A DNA stretch of 64,000 bases, taken from NCBI GenBank assembly GCA_964020975.1, contig OZ026618.1, positions 33,999,349 to 34,063,348 of the forward strand. Reading direction: 5' to 3'. Each line of letters opens with the position of its first letter. Position 1 is the stretch's first letter. This document shows, one piece after another, positions 11,216 to 24,616 of this stretch. The stretch comes from Hermodice carunculata. Its lineage: Eukaryota; Annelida; Polychaeta; Eunicida; Amphinomidae. A program made the translations under genes and the position numbers. Below the pieces are notes generated by a model. The model did not search any database. It had not been told where the DNA came from and worked only from the letters and a program-made list of their open reading frames with translations.

Positions 11216-11941
11216 AATATGCAGCATTGTAATTTTTTATGTATGCAGTAATTAATCACTAAAAATAAGAATTTGTCATAGCATCATTCCTAATGACGTG
11301 CCATTCCACTCTACCTCTTCATGTCGTTTTTTCATAGAATGATCATTACCTAGGTAGTCCCAGTGATAGCGGACGCTATATGTCCGTAACTAGGGTTATC
11401 CTGAATAATCCTCTCATATTGTGTATGATTGCTTTGTACATTTTACAGGGAAGTTTTGTATATGTTCATGTCTCGTGTACGTACATGCTAATGTATGTCC
11501 AATATGATGAGCCCTGAGTTATTCTGTAGAATTTTGCCGTACCGCTTTTTAATTTAATGTGTGGAAATGAGATAAAAATAAATGCATCGGACGAAGATAC
11601 CTGTTGCATTGATATTGCTGAGCTTTGTGAATCTGGGAAAGAGATCAACTGATATGAACTATCTATTAAACAAATGTGGGGAGAATGGTCAACAATTCTA
11701 CAACTACAATGCTTTGGTCAAGTTATGCGACTAGCAATATCGTAATAAACATCAGGCTAAAAAGTACCAGCATTGGCGAGAGCAATCATCATAAACGTTG
11801 CACTTAAAATTATCTGCATTACATTGCATTGTATTGCAATTATAATTTCATTTCCCATCACTCAGGGGCTGTTAGGGAGATGCTAGGCCAATCCCTCGTT
11901 GCCTCTTAAAACATCCATTCGCATATTATACACTTTAGGTG
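11216..11941. other. AT-rich spacer, no gene seen
   Basis: No recognised coding or RNA feature. Confidence 0.4.
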
Positions 11942-12200
<259 letters not shown>

Positions 12201-12776
12201 CATACATCATACAGCTACCCAATTAGTAGATGGGTTGAGAGAACACTGGCCCGTGCCTTTCAATATATTTGCTGAGCTCTTGGCAAAGCAGGCGAACTTA
12301 ATAAGTTGATATCAGTAAATATAAACTCCATTTTCAAGTGTAAAAGCCACGTGATTCTGTCACTTCTTGGGTCTTCCTGGGGTAATCATATTAACGGTGA
12401 GTGAAAACATCCGATCCACCACAGAGCATATTATTATTGATACTAAAATTTGTTTGACCTAACAAAATATTTTGTTTCATGTCCCGTTCACATTAATGAT
12501 TACTGTGTACTATTATGACAAACTCTGAGGGAAAGGCTTCTTACTGTGTGTTACAGTAGTGCTTGTCCAGTTTATTGCTTTATCTCAAATATATCAAGCT
12601 TTCGAAGAAGGCCAATACAACCATGTTTTTTTTCCATCATGCCATAGTGAGCAACAGTGGGAAGTATATAACAAGTTCTCCAGATTTGTCAGGACAGCAC
12701 ATAGACTTCTCATCTCGTGAGATGTTTAACAGTTTGTATAGCTTTTCCTCTGCATTCTAATACAGTGTTCTGTTTT
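12201..12776. other. spacer, no gene seen
   Basis: No recognised feature. Confidence 0.35.
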
Positions 12777-12917
12777 ATTTATTTATTTTTATTTTGTTTG
12801 TTTGTTGTTTTGTCTTTTTTATTTTTTATTTTTTGTTTTTTGTTTTTGTTTTGTTTTGTTTTGTTTTTCTTTGTTTTTTTTTTTTTTTTGTTTTGTTTTG
12901 GTTTTTTGTTTGTTTGG
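12777..12917. repeat. T-rich (TTTTG)n-like low-complexity tract
   Basis: About 140 bases of almost only T and G on this strand, in TTTTG/TTTG units with pure T runs. Phe/Cys/Val-rich frames here are artefacts. Similar tracts occur at 30880-30938, 33917-33968 (A/C strand), 54612-54731, 57250-57417 and 61965-62092 (A/C strand). Confidence 0.95.
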
Positions 12918-13412
12918 TGAATGAAATGACCCTCGCAACAAAGGTTCTGACTCTGGCCAATTGGCAGCATAGTTACACGTCATTTTCTAGGAGCTTTTTG
13001 TGGACGCCGGAATTTTTTACTTGGTTGCAAGCACGGCATTTTTTTTTCTAAAACAAGAGATTTGCCTTCAGCAACAACTAAATCCCGACGATGAAACAAG
13101 CTATATAAATCAAATAAAGTTATTGAGATCACTGCCTCAGGTAGTTCTTCACACAACACTAAAACAGGATGATCATAATGACAATAAGGCAAACACCAAT
13201 GAGGACTTTGATCGTGGTTTCTTTATAATTTGCTTAGGTTCCAACTCCTGCTCTAAAAACTATTATCTTTTCATAACTATCCTGATCGTCATTAGTATTA
13301 TCGAAATAATATTGAACTTTTAAATTTCGTTTAACTAGAAGTAAACCTGTAATTACATTCTTGGGTGAATTACTATCAGTTACCTCCAGTACCTTCACGG
13401 AATACAAAAAAG
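12918..13412. other. spacer, no supported gene
   Basis: A 107-codon frame at 13000-13323 (+) starts at GTG, has hydrophobic ends and a polar middle, and matches nothing I recognise; I treat it as chance. Confidence 0.35.
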
Positions 13413-13476
13413 CTCCACCTGAAAATATTTGTATGGGCCCACAGACTGAACGGGATACAAATATTTTCAAGTGGAG
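13413..13476. repeat. near-perfect hairpin, 22-bp stem and 20-base loop
   Basis: The left arm 13413-13434 (starting CTCCACCTGAAAATATTTG) and right arm 13455-13476 (ending ATTTTCAAGTGGAG) pair at 21 of 22 positions, the exception being a C/T difference at the seventh base. The loop is 13435-13454. The size is that of a microRNA precursor or a small palindromic transposon remnant. Expression is unknown. Confidence 0.85.
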
Positions 13477-14734
13477 ATTTAATTATATGCCGTAAAATAG
13501 TATAACTAGCTTAGAAAATTTAAATCACAGATATATTTAAAAAATACAACGATCTATTTCGAAACCTAACACGAATAACATATAAATCATATAAATTCTT
13601 CACCCCTGAAAAAAAGTCCTTGTGGAGTTTCTGGTATACCTGCAGGGTTGTTTACAGATACATGAGTCATTTCTGCTTGTCCTATATCTACAAAAGCATC
13701 TTGCAAATTAAGACCAGACACAAGGACACTCCAGTTTGCACTGGGGACATGCGTGGGGTTTTCAGTGCTTTGAATACAGCTCCAGTTGCTGAATTATACT
13801 CATGGAAATATTTTAGGGAATGCTGTATAAGATGGATCCTGCTTTGGAGAGTTATGTAAAAAATGAAGTGAAATTTGCATGACATGACTTTTTATTCCAA
13901 TACTCAACATTGATCACCGTTGCATACCGGTTGCCCCCAATTATCACAGACAATAAAGAACAAACGCAAGTCTAGTTCGGGAAGAAAAATTGTCAGTCGA
14001 TGAATCACAGGCAGCATATCACAGTCATGCATTACTGAAAACTATGTTTGCAGGCAAGTTTTCAGTAAATCTACTTACATGTAGATGAAATACGTGAGAG
14101 AAAAAAAGGAGAAAGACTAAATGAATGCTCTGACCTGTCCTAGTCCCCATCCAAATTTGTAAAAAGAAAACTTTAACTTGGGCCCATCCGTCCTATATTT
14201 CCAGATGTCTGTTTGGCAGATGGAGTTCTTATTTCAGAATTACATCAATTTCTGCCTACCATAGTGTAGGGAACTGTCCCCAGTTCTTTTAAATGCGCAT
14301 AAATACTTTTTGTATTTTGGAAATTTTGTATGGAAAGTAAATGTTAAAATGTAAGAATGTAATCCAACTGGTTAAAGCAGAAAGTTTTTATGTCATAAAT
14401 TGGACGTTGGGAACATCACGTATTTGAACTAGTTCACATACAGGCCGCTTAAATTGATAGTTTGTTTTTCGGTAACTTTCCTCGCGTGATGGTACAAAGA
14501 TGGGTTATCTCGTAATTTCTTCTAAAGGGCAGTATAAATAATTGGCTAAAAAACAACCTTCTGCGATCTATTCCAGTTAAGATGTAATTTGATGAGTACA
14601 ATATCAAGAATATTCAGGACATATAAAATAGAGGGGACACGTACAGGCGGGGGAGAGTGTCTGAGACGTGGTGACACAACAAAGAGGATGTAGAAAAGAG
14701 TGCGAACTGACAGCCTTAGGCACAGCAGGCTTGC
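13477..14734. other. AT-rich spacer, no gene seen
   Basis: No recognised feature. Confidence 0.35.
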
Positions 14735-14826
14735 CTGCGCAACTTACTATGGAACTGGTTGCTTGAGCAGCTTTGTTATGGAACTGGTGACTTGCACAAC
14801 TTTGTAATGTGACTTGTTAATAAGTT
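14735..14826. repeat. degenerate tandem repeat, about 30-bp unit, three copies
   Basis: Units share CAACTTTGTTATGGAACTGG-like sequence followed by TGACTTG: three adjacent versions beginning near 14738, 14768 and 14797. Copies differ by several substitutions. Confidence 0.6.
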
Positions 14827-15860
14827 GGTGAAAAGTATTTTCCGTGTGGACACTAGTCATACATAAGTCAGATGCGGCGTGAAAGTGGAAGTGTGAGCTT
14901 TACAATAGGTACACGTACCATGTACTGAAATGGTATTTTTCTTCACTACACAACAATAACATCCCTGGGATGATGTGCTATGGTGGGATATGTCAACACT
15001 ATATATAATCATTGACTGCTGTGCCCTCTGAAGAAAAGTCAAATGCTGCTGCATGCCTATGAAAATCAAATACTGCTCCTACCCGACCATGAGTATTTGG
15101 ACAAACCCTATAATAATATGACTATTATATATCCACTGGTGGTGTGGCTACCAACAATGGCGGCAACATTTAGGCTTGGTGTGCTGGAATACTGTAGTAA
15201 TACTTGATCTGAAGTTCCACGACGGTTCAAATAAATGGTGGAGAAAATGACATGGCTCCAGCGGATTCCTTTAAACAAACCTGATGCATGAGATAGGAAA
15301 TCAAAGTAAAATACATTCATTTTTTTGTGCCAAAATGTGAGTACTTAGGGCCACACTGACATCCATCAGTGCCTGAAACAAACAAAGAAGTATGCCTTAT
15401 GGTTTTCATTCTTAGTTGTATGTTTCTTTGTTCACACGCACATACACAAAATTCATAACTGAATATTTAACAGCATAGACATTGTTTAGGCCTATAGGAC
15501 CAGATGATCAGTGGGGCTTCATCTCTTATCAGCACATATATTCATCCTTGTAAATTTAAGTATAATTCTGCAGGGGTATTCTACATACATAACAGGTCAA
15601 GCAATTTCCTTTGCCAGTAACGTCATAAATACAGCCAGTGGGTTCCTCAACCAATCTGAAGGCGTTATAACTTCGCTTCCTGTACACACTCTATCGCACC
15701 AACTATTTATTAACATTCAGACACTACATGTACAGTGGAAATTCCAATTTAAGACCACCCCTAATGCTTTTTGTACTCCTGTATTTTCTTGTCCCTGCAA
15801 GTATGAGTAAGATGATATTAGGTCCATAGAAAACATAGCATATCAATGCGAGGAAATGAT
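14827..15860. other. spacer, no gene seen
   Basis: No recognised feature apart from one TAGGCCTA at about 15488. Confidence 0.35.
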
Positions 15861-16640
15861 TCTTTCTAATTATCAAAACAGTCTGTGGGTAAATGCGAAT
15901 ATGAAATGGAATGACGCTCTACAAAGATTTGCATGCCAATCACCCCACACCACCCACCATAAGTGACAAGTGTTTGCATCCACTGTTTTACCTCTGGCAT
16001 TTGGGAGCAACTTGGCAATGGCAGCACTACAGCCCCGGCAAGACCATCTGTACCCATGAAACCCCCCAGGAGAGAAAGAAGGGGAGCAACATAATTGCAA
16101 ACAGGGCAGCAAGAGATCACCTCATGGGATTCTTTAACGCCCAGCCCAGCAAAAGGTGACGACCAGTGCTCCTCTGGCTGTTGACCCCGAGACTTGCAGT
16201 AGCCTTGGAGTCAATGGATAAGACCATGCAGGTGCAGGCATATCTGCTTAAGGCGCTCAACCCCATTTATCCACCCCCTCTTCCCATTACTTTGAAGTGC
16301 TCTCCAGTGACTAAGCCTAAGGGCAGGTTAAAAGACTCCCAAGATATCCAGCCCCCAGGTCCAAGTGCTCGGAGTCCAGGCTGCATAAGTTATTGAAGCC
16401 AGGATGGAATCTTACCAGTCCTCATCCAGGCTTATCACATCCCGAAGGGCTTGGATCATAAGTCCAGATGGGTTTTTACCAGCAACCACATTAAATGAGG
16501 GCTTATGGAATCATGGTGGTTCTTGACTGCCAAATGTACAGCCATCGCAAATAGTGTATATGGTACAATCTGACTTAGACCAGTGTTCAATCCCCTATAC
16601 ATTGCCAATATTTACGTGTAAGGTGCCAGGGTGTTTTCTT
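15861..16640. other. GC-rich segment of unknown origin, possible transposon remnant
   Basis: Base composition rises sharply compared with both flanks and resembles that of the DIRS relic at 18.7-23.3 kb. Open frames of 70-85 codons exist on both strands; the plus-strand frame 15911-16159 ends ANRAARDHLMGFFNAQPSKR. That ending is faintly like the C-terminus of some transposases, but I cannot assign a family. It could also be another part of the DIRS relic or an unrelated repeat. Interrupted frames indicate that it no longer codes. Confidence 0.3.
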
Positions 16641-18640
16641 GATATTGCCTGGGATAAAGCATATTCATTTTATGGTTTTAAATCGACGAATAAATACAAA
16701 CCCTTTATTTTTGAAAGTATCGATTAAAGTGTTTCTTGTATCTATAGAAAAATTGTAGTCTTACTTGTGGCTGGAATTAACCAAATCTGTCCATACAATG
16801 ATGTCTCTTATCATTGCATCAGATCAACATAACCCAGGCCAATTATAATAAACTGTGTTTTTTACTGTCTCTTTAAATGTGCTATGATCCACTGATGATC
16901 ATGAAACCTTTATTTAATGATGTAGATTCTCCTTGCTTCAAAACATTACTGTATTTCCATATTCTAAGTGAGTTTAGAACTTTTGTGAATGAATAGGATA
17001 TTATAGAAGAAAAATAAATCACTGTCAATGTAAAAAGGTTGATCAGCCATGTCAATACCGCCCCCAGCCCATATCACATGTGAGTACAGTAAATCAATAT
17101 GTTGTAAATCAATGAAAACATGGTCTCAGTGTGAACATATTTGGTAGATATTATTCAATACAATTAAAAAAATATATATCTCTGATTGGTAAAACATACA
17201 AAAATGTGATTTGCAAAATTACTCTACAGTCATACTAACAACATTAACAACATCCATGGTGCGCATAAATGTGGCAATCTACAGCTTCGTTTTCAATATA
17301 TGCAAAAAGATAGGTAATCGTACAATACATGCCTAGCATGTGAAATACAGTTTTCCATAAGATTTAGACCAGGAAATACAAGTAACAAGACCAAAGGCAT
17401 ATTTGATATGTGTGCTTGGTTGCCAAAGTTATAGGAAATTTGTTAATGCAACCTTGCCTGATGACTCTAGAGTAGAGTTTGATAATAACATTTTTAATAC
17501 CTATAATTGTCAGCATTAACATATTGTTCCTTCTTGTAAGTCTACCTCTCATATTTGTAAGAGATCGTGTTTTTCAAATAGTTCTTAAGCTACTCGCGTA
17601 CATGAGCAGATAAGTGGCATTTCTCGCACTCAGGAGATATACTCAGGCTACTGACTGACAACATGTACTGGATCAGATTGCACGCATCATAAATTTGCAT
17701 AGGGGTTAATAAAATGCCTTTCACACTCTAGCATTGAATCATTAGACAGAACCAAGTAGTGCGGAAATAAGCATAAGCATCGCATCCAAATTCTGCAGAT
17801 TCTGTCTGACAGTATCTACCATTCTAGCATATATTTGATGTGTTTACCCGTTTTGAAAATTAATAATTCAAATTGTGAGCAGCAGCAAATATAGTCAGTT
17901 TTGAGGCTATTGAACTCAAATGCTAGTATTCATTCCAACTTGAAGTCCTCAAATTTATTGACTGTGTGAATTCAGCATAAGAATACCAGGTCCATGTTCA
18001 TTTGCAAGTGACATCTTCCAATGCATATTATAGACAACACTTGTTTGAAAAGCATGAGTAAACTCATCTGTACCAAAAGCAACTTTTATATCATTCCACC
18101 AAACTCCTTTTTATTCTTTACTCTCGCAATGATCTGCCATTTAATCGTGCTATCTTTATTTTACAATAATTCCTAACTTGTTACACATTTTTCTCAAATA
18201 CTAAAAAGAAGATGAATTAGAATTCGTTGTTGATGATTATCTCTCTTTCAGCCATATATGATATTAATTTAGGTCTATTCTTAATTCCTGTTCTCAGACT
18301 GTTATTAGCCCGTATCATTGCTTGTGTATTTAAACTGAGGCTACATAAAATGTGTATATGAGTGGACCAATGGTTTTTGTAGGTAATTGTGTGGTTCCTT
18401 CCCTGAAAATATTGATTTAAAATTTCCTTTAAACTTACTTACTCTATCGTGCTTAAGCATTGTATTGTGAATGTGCATGTAATTTTGGTATATTCATCAG
18501 AAGCGGTCTCAAAATGAAATTACAATATTTATTCATTTGCTTTCTTAATGTACAATATTTATTAATTTGCTTTCTTAATGTACTCTATGTGTCTAGTAAA
18601 GAAAAAGACTCAGAGAACTACCAAATGGAAGTAACGCCTA
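16641..18640. other. AT-rich spacer, no gene seen
   Basis: About 2 kb with no recognised coding, RNA or repeat feature beyond a short direct repeat at about 18524-18585 (ACAATATTTATT.ATTTGCTTTCTTAATGTAC, twice, 33 bp apart). Confidence 0.4.
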
Positions 18641-18649
18641 AGAAAAAAG

Positions 18650-21600
18650 TGCATGCACAGTCTCTAGAAAGAATCCCCTATTCTGCGAGCTCCAGGAACT
18701 GACAGCTGTCGTCAAAGGTCTGGGCATTCTGGTGCACAGATGAAGACATCGGGTGTGATTTGTAAACAGTAAAGTTTTGGCTTCTGTGGTCGCGGCCCCC
18801 TTCCTGACCCACGTGCCTCATCCAATGCTTTAGCCTCTTGTGCCAGCCCTGCTCCCTGCTCCTGCTCTGGGCTCACCAAAGACACAACAGCTAGCGATCC
18901 CGCTGACTCCAACCTTCAAGCCAGGTACCCTGCCACAGTCTCTGGACAGGCAAACAAAACTTAAGTTCCGCAAGGAGCAGCATTTGGGATTGAAGACTTT
19001 GTCTTCAACGCACCCACCAGCACACTGGTCGGGTCTGGGCAGACGCTGTCAACTGCACAGATTGCTGCTTCCAGCATGAGTTAGTCATTGCTAGCTCACA
19101 GGGGTACCCTGAACTTTGTCTAGACCCATCTGGACATCAGACCTCTTGTTTGGCATCAGCTGTGGTCTTTGTTACCAGTCTCCCGGAGACTCAGGAGTTC
19201 TTACTACTACTGCAGGTGTTCTCTTGCCTGTAGACTTTCGAGTAAGTGGCAGGTGTGGCTTCTGGGTGGAATATTTTATAAAGAAGGCCCACTCACTCAC
19301 CCCACATGGAAAGATCAGGCACAGGCTGCAATGCAGGTGGCCATGACTTCAGCCAAAGCCTATGCCACCCCCTTGCATGGCGTGGTGAGAGACATGCTGC
19401 TGTCAGAGCCACACCCAACCTCCCGCCCCAACTTCAGTGAAATTGCTGTTCAATGATGCTTTTGGTATCACTCCCGTTGTGAGTCTTGAGACCTTTACAT
19501 CGAGGTAGAGGACAAACTTCTGCTTTCAGATTGGTCTATCAGGAGGTCCAGGCCTTTTTTTGACTGGTATTAGACATTGGTCTGAGCAGCCAAGCTCCAT
19601 ATCATCTGTGGTGAGAGCAGAACCTGCTTCCAACCCCATAGACACCACGCCAACTCTGCCCCAGGGCCTTGAACATGCACAGCTGTGGTTGCCCCCATGG
19701 AGGAGACGCAAAGGTCCATTGCCATGTCCTTGGTGGGTATGTGATAGTAGATCACAATTCCACTTTTGCCTTTTGTAGCCAAGTTCTACAATTAGCTGAT
19801 GGCTTGGGTTCATGGCACTTGGATTTCCATGGAGCCACTGAAATCCAGTTACCTCAGGCAAGGGAAACTCCTCCCCTAGCTGGACTGTCATTGAAAATGG
19901 TACTCTAAGCCTGGACAGATTTACTCCGCACAATCAGTCCCTGTGGACCTTGATTGGGAGCAGTTACATGCTTTGAATGAAAAGTCTGTCTTGGCATCCA
20001 CCAAGGCCTGCTGAAGCCTCAAGGAGGATGTCAGGGGCTCTGTCTTTTTGGCATCATGCTCAGATTTTTACTTGGTAGCCTTTAGGTCTCTCCTGGAAGA
20101 CTTCCAGAGTTTGGTCCATGTGTCAGAGGCAATGCAGGACTGACTGGACAAGGCAGCATTGCTTATGACGTCCTTGTCAAGAGATCACCAGGGTAGGTGA
20201 AAAATAGCCTGTACACTTCAGGCTAATTTGCATTTGTCATGGAATAGATGCCTTCCTCACAGGTCAGTGTTGGCCTGACTAACTTTTAAACTGAGCACAA
20301 ATAGGCCCCTCTTCTCTAGTGAACTTTTTGGAGAAGAAATGGCAGAAGTCATCCATCGAATGCAAGACTTTCAGGCCCACTCTGATGTCCACTCCAACCA
20401 AGGCTTTGACCAACTTTTTTGGTCGCTTTCATTCTTTCTGCCACTGGCCCAAAGCATGATTATCAGACGATGCCCTCAGCATTGTGAGGTCCTAGGAAGA
20501 CCAGAAGGTAATCGGAGAAAGGCACGCTGTCCAGTAAAGCAAAAATATCTGGTAAGTCCAAGAGTGCCAGACTCTTACTTGCTGGGCCCCCTTGTCTCAG
20601 GATTGCCCTATGCCACTGCCAGAGACATCTCTGACTGCACTGTGAGTAGTTCTCTTTCTGCCTTTTTGCAACAAATGGGAGTCTTTTAGAAATGATTCAC
20701 TAGTTAAAACAAAAACCCTGAGACATGGCTATTTGCTGCCATTTGGAGAAGACAGGCCTCTCTCATTCCCTGAACCCAAGTAGTTTTATGTCCCTCATGC
20801 AGGAACCCAATGCTTCAGTGTTCTTAGATGCAGTAGGAAAGCTACAGGGCAAGAATTCCATCCAGCGGGTGGAGGTCCTGGCTTAGAACAATTCTACTAC
20901 CTACTTTTCTTGTCTCCAAGTGGGAAGGAGGCTGGCATTTTTTTATAGACCTGTCAAAGCTGAAGACATACTTGGGGGTTTAATCTTTCAGGATGGAGAC
21001 TTCACTATCACTACTAGTGATCCTGCAGCCCCCGGAATGGGCGACATTCTTGGATCTTGAGGATTAATTTTTACATGTGCTAATCATGGACACTTTACGG
21101 AAGTATTTGCTTTTTTATTCTTGGGCCAGGTCTACCAGTTCAAGGCACTCCCATTCAGCCTTGCTATGGCAGCCTTGGTGCTATGCACAGGCAGTCACAG
21201 AACACACTTCACCAAAGGGCTGTACACATTTATATGTACCTGGACAACTGACTACCTGATCAAGCCACTACAGCACCTCGGTTAGCAGCATTAGATACAG
21301 ACCATTCTGGAACTATGGGCAGTGGTTAGGCCTGATTGCCTCCCTAACTCCAGCCTAATGCCAGAGCAGATGTTTGTCTTTCTCGGCATCCAGTTCAACC
21401 TATTTGCCCACATCTGTTGTACTTTGGAAGACAGGTGAAAGAGATTCCAGTTGATGCAAAGGGCATCTCTAGCTTGTGAGGTTCAATCAGCTCTTCAGTG
21501 GCAAGTGCCAGTTAGGCTCCCTATCCCCAAGGTACTTTCAGGTCCCCCTTGGTCACCCGTAGTATTGTCCTGTGAAGCACGCTCTGTGGGGCAAATGGTG

Positions 21601-23295
21601 AAAGGACCAAGGCTTACAAACACAAGTGCCGTCATTCCAGATGGCTTCCAACACCTCCTTTGGTGGAACATTCTGGCAAACGTCATGTCGGGACAGACAT
21701 TGACGCCCTTTCAAGCCCAACACAACATGTACACAGACACTTCTTGGTCCAGGTGAGGAGCCCATGATGAAGGCTCAACACCATTGGGCACTTTGCCATG
21801 CTGTTCACATCCTATCACATAATGTGGATCTGTTCATGACAGGCTCAATTCAAAGCTTCCAGTTTACATGTTGTCTGCCTTAAATGCCCAGGCCCTCGCA
21901 GTGGATACTCAGCAATGGACTGGAACAACCTCTAGGCTTACACCTTTTTGCCTCCACAGATCCTCTGGGGGTATAGTGGAATGTTCAGTTCCATGACTGC
22001 ATGCAACCCGATCTTGGTCACCTTCTGGCGACTGAGGACAGATTGGTCCCTGCACCTGCTGGAAGTAGGCATTGAGCCACTGCTATGTTTACTGGCATGG
22101 CAAAAACATCTTGTGCAACTGTGGACTAGCTTATTCCACAGGAACCTTCAAGTGATCAACCTCCATGCTTGGGGATTGTTGCACAGCACATACATGACAA
22201 AGGCTTCTTGGAATTGGATTCTGATAGGATTGCAAGATGGGGGTTTTGATCCTATTGTATCACAATTTTATCACAGTTTGTTGCAAAGTATTTTCAGATT
22301 GGTTGACCACTTGTATATTTGCATTGAGAGTCATCCCTATCTGTTGACGCTGATCACCTCCTTCTGCACCAAAAGACCAGCTGCCATGAAGGTTTGGTAT
22401 CTCACACAAAAGGTTCCATGGGTCAAAGGTTTTGACAGGCCCTGTATTTGCCCCTAGGAGACCCTTGGAAGTAGCAGGTCTGCTGAAACACGATCTCATC
22501 TTGGATCAAGCAGACCATCCGAAGGCCTATGAAAATGTTTTCGACAGAACTTTTTACCTGAAGCTGGTCTCAGCTAGAGCTCACAGAGTGTGAGCCATGA
22601 ATGCTCCCTGGGATACCCTCAGGAATGTTGTGGTTGTTGATAACCTCTGGGTCTGCCACTGGCAATCGTGTACAACTTTTGCCAAGCACTACTTGCATGA
22701 CTTGACAGCACTGTAGGAGGGTATATATTCCTTGCCAGCATTACAGCTTCTGTGCATAAGTTACTGATTCTTGTCTGTTAGACTTTCCTTGTCCCCCCAG
22801 GGTAACCACTATGTTCTAATTATGGCACACTTGGCATTTAGACCAGGATGCAGTCTATAGGTCAGCAAACCATGAGAAGGCCTAGACCTTCTGTCAGAAT
22901 TGTATCAGGCTGTCATCTGTGTTGTCCTCAGACTAAGAGCCAGTGGACCCTTTTATGGTCACTGCTTCATGGAACCAAATCCCCCCCCCCCCGGCCCTCC
23001 ATGATTTCCATGACACACTGGTTTTGTTCGAGGCTTTTCTGGCTTTTGCCAGGATTCTGCAGTTGTTGGTCTTAACTCCAAATACCTCTGAGGTTTCCTT
23101 TGGGACATCACTTCCTCACTTGGGCCAATGCACCCCCCCCCCCGATTGTTGGTCTTAGTGGTCCTTGTTTGTTATGCTGTAATGTTGTGCCCTCCTCCGT
23201 TGCATTTGTATATTGGCAATGGTGCTCGAGAGGTAATGTTGCGTAACTAATATGTTAAATGCCAAAATTGTCTGGTATTGGTAAGTATACTTACC
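18650..23295 (+). mobile_element. DIRS-like (tyrosine-recombinase) retroelement relic
   Basis: Fossil on the plus strand, about 4.6 kb, clearly more GC-rich than its flanks. The order of parts is that of DIRS elements. A proline- and alanine-rich gag-like region lies at about 18.7-20.7 kb. A reverse transcriptase region at about 20.9-21.4 kb contains GQVYQFKALPFSLAMAA, close to the DIRS form of the conserved FKALPFGL block, then FLGIQFN. An RNase H-like region follows at about 21.5-21.8 kb (YTDTSW). A tyrosine recombinase region at about 22.0-22.75 kb ends with TFAKHYLHDLTAL, matching the C-terminal motif of DIRS recombinases. The last recognisable part is a palindrome at 23280-23295. Frames are broken many times, so it is long dead. 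A 5' terminal repeat could not be identified, so the left border is approximate. Confidence 0.7.
23280..23295. repeat. perfect 16-bp palindrome at the DIRS 3' end
   Basis: GGTAAGTATACTTACC equals its own reverse complement. It lies where the element's GC-rich body gives way to AT-rich flank, so it may be part of the terminal repeat; that is inference. Confidence 0.6.
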
Positions 23296-23547
23296 TTTCA
23301 GCCACCAGAGAAGACCACGTGACTACCTTGCTTCCTTCACACAGTTAATGTCAACTGATCAATCTCTGGTAGATGTGGACTGGTGCTAGTGTTTTCTTAC
23401 AGATGATATTAACACGTTTCATTTCCTGGTTACATTACTTCTGGATACATCTGCACAATGCAATCAAAAGTAAATGAGATACTTGCTGTAGGTCCTAAAT
23501 TATGATGAGTGATAGACGAACAATAAGAAGTTTGTCTTGATTTTAGC

Positions 23548-24616
23548 ATGTTAGCAAAGCATTCAATAAACTTTGACTTTCGTGTTAAGTCGACATTAAT
23601 GGAAATCTACATGATTGGTCGACTGGTTTTCACTCAGAGCCAGACCCCATGTTATGATAAAGTAAGTGTTATTTTACCACAAAGCTCTGTTCTTGGACCA
23701 CCAAAGTATTTTATCTATATCAGCTATTTTCCATATATAGGGTCTATCAAGATTATTCGATAGCAGATGTAAGCTGAAAAGTGAAACGCATGTATTTAGT
23801 AATGAAGATCTGAGCAAAACGCAAAACTTTTCCTATTAGGTGTGACACCTGAAGAGAAATCTATGGTACTTATACTCTTAATGTTCAAGATGTTTCTATA
23901 AATGACCACAATGAGATCTCCTCAATTTCCGGCTAATTGAGTTCGGACAACCAACAAGAACTGTCTTTTACACTAACACTGCCTTCATCCAGCAGAAAGT
24001 TCACTGTAGTCCCAGGTATGTGACAGCAGCATCTCCACATCTGCACCCAGATGTTGAGGGGAACATCGACATTTTATGCAGTATCACTTCCAGCCACTTC
24101 ACATTTTTTTTTCATTTGAGACATTTTGTGAGACATTTGGTAAGCAATTAAATTGTATTTTGGAAGTACTTTCACGTGCTGCTTGGTACTCATTCTAAAA
24201 TATGCACAGATACGCTGACACTTTCAGGCCACAGCTGCCGATGCATAGTCATGCTTTTTTTATTGTTTGTATCAATGATTTAGTAAACCTTACTGTATCC
24301 AAGATTAAAATGTTTGCCGGTGACATTTAGCTGTATTTGAAAATTAAAAGTCCAGGCAGAGAGCCTCAAACAATTTATTCATACCTTATAAATATTAATC
24401 AGCGGTCTGATGGAAAACAGTTTTAATGCTCAGTGTGATATACAATCAGTGATGTTCGCAATGTCATTGGTGTGATACAAGGTAAAAGCAGTGCTAAATT
24501 ATGAAGCAACCGGATGGCTGGTATTGGCTAAAAGTAGAAATGAGTAAACTGACCTTAATGTGTGAAATCGTAAACAAGGCGGTGCCTGCATCAGTATGCT
24601 CAGTTATTCACAGTGT
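23548..24616 (+). mobile_element. LINE relic, two reverse transcriptase pieces
   Basis: The first piece (23548-23763, +) reads VILPQSSVLGPPKYFIYIS, a decayed form of the GVPQGSVLGPxLFxIYIND block, preceded by a segment like the region just before the catalytic core. The second piece (about 24262-24345, +) reads FIVCINDLVNLTVSKIKMFA followed by GDI, matching LFxIYINDL...IKLFADD; the catalytic aspartate pair is altered to Gly-Asp. After it, sequence to 24616 still shows scattered LINE residues. The two pieces overlap in the part of the protein they represent, and 23764-24260 has no recognised match. So these may be two insertions or a rearranged copy. The right end abuts the tail of the next, oppositely oriented LINE. 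Confidence 0.55.

Noticed and set aside
12717-13051. Phe/Cys/Val-rich and Lys/Asn-rich frames at T/G or A/C tracts (also 54604-54920, 57229-57483, 61797-62109)
   Set aside because: Low-complexity translations without conserved sequence.
13000-13323. 107-codon frame with hydrophobic ends
   Set aside because: Starts at GTG, begins just after a low-complexity tract, has no recognised family and no splice or promoter support.
19526-19933. 135-codon minus-strand frame
   Set aside because: Lies antisense inside the DIRS-like relic; GC-rich DNA has fewer stops by chance.
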